8,618 nucleotides of DNA from Bacillota bacterium (GTDB lineage Bacteria; Bacillota; UBA5301; JASBVW01), in NCBI GenBank assembly GCA_029961005.1, contig JASBVW010000046.1, positions 1-8,618 of the forward strand, given 5' to 3'. The notes below the pieces were generated by a model that did no database searches, was not told the origin of the DNA, and was given only the letters and a program-made list of their open reading frames with translations. A program made the translations under genes and the position numbers. The stretch's first letter is position 1. Every line of letters begins with the position of its first letter. This document shows, piece by piece, positions 6,664-8,618 of this stretch.

Positions 6664-8618
6664 GGGGGCCGCGGATCCTGGTCTCGGGCTACTACGGCTT
6701 TGGCAACGCGGGGGACGAGGCGATCCTGTGGGCTCTGGCCCGGGCTCTGCGGGAAAGCCTCCCTGCCGCTGAGCTGCGGGTTCTCTCCGCTGCGCCGGAC
6801 CAGACCAGGGAATGGCAAGGCCTGGCGGCGGTGCCCCGCTTTTCGCTTCCGGCCATCGTAAAGGCCCTGCGCTGGACGGACCTCCTGCTCAGCGGCGGCG
6901 GAACGCTCCTCCAGGACCTCACTAGCCCCCGCAGCATCCCCTATTACGCGGGGTTGATCCTCCTGGCTCGGGCCTGCGGGCGGCCCGTGCTTCTTTACGG
7001 CCAGGGGGTAGGGCCGATCCGCGGGGGCCTGGGGCGCTGGCTGGCCCGGCTGGCGGCGGACAGCTCGGCGGAGGTAGTAGTGCGCGATCCGGCCTCGGCG
7101 GCCCTGCTCCGGCAATTGGGGGTGCAGAGGCCTCCGCTGGCGGTGGCGGCTGATCCGGTCTTGGGGCTGACTCCGGCGGAGGCGGCCGAGGGTTGGAAGG
7201 TATTGGTGCGCCTCTTCCCGGAGGAGGCGGAGCGCCTCGCCGCCCTGCGGCGGGAAGGGCGACCCTGGGTGGGGCTGGCCCTGCGGTTGCCGGCTGGCCG
7301 GGCGGCAGGAGGGCCGGGCCGGAGCAGGGCGGCCGCGCGCGCCCCGGGGGAGGGCCTTGCCCGCTTAGCCCGCTTTTGGGCAGCAGTGGTGCAGGGCATC
7401 CGGCGGGAGCTGGGAGGCGAGGTGCTCCTCTTGGGCCTGCATCCGCAGCGGGACCGGGAGCTCCTCGAGGCGGTACGGGAAGAGGTGCGGAAGGCCGCGC
7501 CTGAGCCGCCTCTGGTGGCTGTACCCCTGGCGCCGGCGGAGTGGCTGGGGGTGGTGGGGGAACTGGACCTTGTGGCGGGAATGCGCCTGCACGCCCTGAT
7601 CTTTGCAGCGGTGATGGGCGTCCCGTTTTTGGGCGTGGTGGAGGGGGCCGGTGGCATTGACCCGAAGATGCCGTCGTTTTTAGCTGAATTCGGGATGGAG
7701 CCGGTGCGAGCCGACGCGCCCGACCGGGTGGTGGAGGCGCTGCGGGAGGCCTGGGCCGGGCGAGCGGCGCTGCAGGAGCGGGTGGCTGCTGCGGTGCCGC
7801 GCCTGCGCAGGCGGGCCCGGGAGGGGATACAACGGCTGGCGAGCCGAATTCAGGAGGTGGCCGGCGCAGGCCGCCCCTCCGGCGGGCGCCTCCAGGGGAC
7901 AGAGGAGCTCTCTGGTCGGGTGAAGATTCTGGATCTGCCGGTGGACTGCGTCTCTCTGCCGGAGGCGGTGGAGCGCATCGCCGGGTGGGTAGCGGTAGGG
8001 CGGAGCGGGTACGTGGTCACCGCCAACCCGGAGTTGGCGGTGCGCGCGCGCCGCGAGCCGTCCTTGCAAAGAATAGTGGCCGGGGCCGACCTGGTGACGG
8101 CGGACGGCGTGGGCATACTCTGGGCGGCGCGCCTGAAGGGCAAGGCCCTGCCGGAGCGGGTAAGCGGCATCGACCTGGCGGAGGAGCTCCTGGCCCGGGG
8201 GGCGCAAGAGGGTTGGCGCTTCTTCTTCCTGGGTGGCGAGCCGGGGGTGGCGGAGGCGGCGGCGGAGGCCGCCCGCCGGCGCGGCGTCCAGGTGGTGGGT
8301 TGGCGCCACGGTTTCTTCCCCCCGGCGGAGGAGGAGGCGGTGGCGGCAGAGGTGGGCTCCCGGCGCCCTCAGGTGGCCCTGGTGGGGCTGGGTTCGCCCA
8401 GGCAAGAGAGCTGGTGTGCCCGGTATGCCTCTGAGGTGGGGGCCGTCCTCCTCGGCGTGGGGGGAGCTCTGGATGTCCTGGCGGGGCGCAAGCGGCGCGC
8501 TCCTGTTTGGATGCGCCGCTGCGGGTTGGAGTGGCTCTACCGGCTGGCCAAGGAGCCGCGCCGCTGGCGGCGGGTTCTGGCGCTGCCGGTCTTCGTTTGG
8601 TGGGTGCTGCGGGAGCGC
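6660..8618 (+). CDS. csaB: CsaB pyruvyl transferase fused to WecG/TagA glycosyltransferase (3' partial)
   Basis: One open frame of at least 653 codons runs to the right edge without a stop. Residues 1 to about 400 are a polysaccharide pyruvyl transferase of the CsaB type. The signature segments are GYYGFGNAGDEAIL (10-23), SGGGTLLQD (78-86), YGQGVGPI (113-120), VRDP (141-144), ADP (164-166), GMRLHAL (307-313) and DPKM (334-337). CsaB adds pyruvate from phosphoenolpyruvate to ManNAc of the secondary cell wall polymer, creating the ligand for SLH domains. A Gly/Arg-rich linker (about 400-420) leads into a WecG/TagA/CpsF domain from 421. GTG 6660 overlaps the DUF5693 stop (GTGA); the only Shine-Dalgarno-like sequence, GAGGGG (6652-6657), is 2 nt away, so translation probably depends on coupling. 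An Ala/Gly/Arg-rich insert sits at 211-232. The missing C-terminus should be short, because the family's closing motif is already present. I checked the whole frame codon by codon; a sequencing error that removed a stop remains possible. Confidence 0.9.
   Translation, partial: MRGPRILVSGYYGFGNAGDEAILWALARALRESLPAAELRVLSAAPDQTREWQGLAAVPRFSLPAIVKALRWTDLLLSGGGTLLQDLTSPRSIPYYAGLILLARACGRPVLLYGQGVGPIRGGLGRWLARLAADSSAEVVVRDPASAALLRQLGVQRPPLAVAADPVLGLTPAEAAEGWKVLVRLFPEEAERLAALRREGRPWVGLALRLPAGRAAGGPGRSRAAARAPGEGLARLARFWAAVVQGIRRELGGEVLLLGLHPQRDRELLEAVREEVRKAAPEPPLVAVPLAPAEWLGVVGELDLVAGMRLHALIFAAVMGVPFLGVVEGAGGIDPKMPSFLAEFGMEPVRADAPDRVVEALREAWAGRAALQERVAAAVPRLRRRAREGIQRLASRIQEVAGAGRPSGGRLQGTEELSGRVKILDLPVDCVSLPEAVERIAGWVAVGRSGYVVTANPELAVRARREPSLQRIVAGADLVTADGVGILWAARLKGKALPERVSGIDLAEELLARGAQEGWRFFFLGGEPGVAEAAAEAARRRGVQVVGWRHGFFPPAEEEAVAAEVGSRRPQVALVGLGSPRQESWCARYASEVGAVLLGVGGALDVLAGRKRRAPVWMRRCGLEWLYRLAKEPRRWRRVLALPVFVWWVLRER
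7920..8618 (+). other. WecG/TagA/CpsF glycosyltransferase domain within the csaB fusion
   Basis: This region encodes residues 421-653 of the fused frame, about the full size of a TagA-family enzyme. TagA/WecG enzymes transfer ManNAc or ManNAcA from a UDP sugar onto GlcNAc-PP-undecaprenol at the cytoplasmic face of the membrane. Visible motifs are TANPE (454-458), ADGVG (481-485), GSPRQE (578-583), GVGGALDVLAG (599-609) and the C-terminal GLEWLYRL..EPRRWRR appendage that contacts the membrane and active site in this family. Counting from Val421, Thr454 and Asp482 fall at 34 and 62, close to the Thr37 and Asp65 I recall as functional residues of Thermoanaerobacter italicus TagA. GTG 7920 is where stand-alone family members usually begin. 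AGAGGAG (7901-7907) lies 12 nt upstream, so separate internal initiation is conceivable but not demonstrated. Confidence 0.88.

Noticed and set aside
8245..8280. A GGC/GAG-rich repetitive stretch as a possible repeat element
   Set aside because: It encodes an Ala/Glu-rich helix within the TagA domain and reflects GC-biased codon choice, not a separate repeat.
7680..8405. A 241-codon minus-strand frame, and a 149-codon + frame at 7985-8434, over the TagA domain
   Set aside because: Both are shadows; the frame in phase with 6660 contains all WecG/TagA motifs.
1..8618. CRISPR arrays, tRNA/rRNA genes, insertion sequences or phage genes
   Set aside because: No spaced direct repeats, tRNA-like segments, terminal inverted repeats or transposase/phage motifs were seen; apart from the short leader region the window is filled by five coding frames.

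Overview
The window looks like chromosomal DNA from a GC-rich Gram-positive (Firmicutes) bacterium, probably a thermophilic clostridium of the Moorella/Ammonifex/Desulfotomaculum type. The reasons are the secA-prfB gene pair, strong purine-rich Shine-Dalgarno sites, GTG used as start codon in four of five genes, heavily GC-biased third codon positions, and a csaB-type cell-wall pyruvylation gene. The lineage is inferred from gene content and style, not from a marker search.

Layout: positions 1-68 hold nothing I can name. A good SigA-type promoter (69-97) and a short leader with a GC hairpin lead into five tightly packed genes, all on the + strand. They are secA (147-2663), prfB (2680-3799, with a programmed +1 frameshift at 2749-2755), a DUF2993/LmeA-like envelope protein (3796-4509), a DUF5693 multi-pass membrane protein (4522-6663) and a long open frame (6660 to the right edge). 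Gaps are 16 nt, a 4-nt overlap, 12 nt and a 4-nt overlap, and I see no internal terminator, so one operon is likely.

The most notable element is the last frame. It has no stop codon from 6660 to 8618. It encodes a complete CsaB-like polysaccharide pyruvyl transferase followed in the same frame by a nearly complete WecG/TagA/CpsF glycosyltransferase. In SLH-type secondary cell wall polymer synthesis, TagA adds ManNAc to GlcNAc-PP-lipid and CsaB then pyruvylates that ManNAc, so the fusion would place two consecutive steps on one polypeptide.

How the genes may work together: SecA drives protein export. The DUF2993, DUF5693 and CsaB-TagA proteins point to building the pyruvylated wall polymer that anchors exported SLH-domain (S-layer) proteins. 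RF2 terminates translation at UGA/UAA and controls its own synthesis through the frameshift. Linking export and anchoring in one transcript is an inference from gene order.
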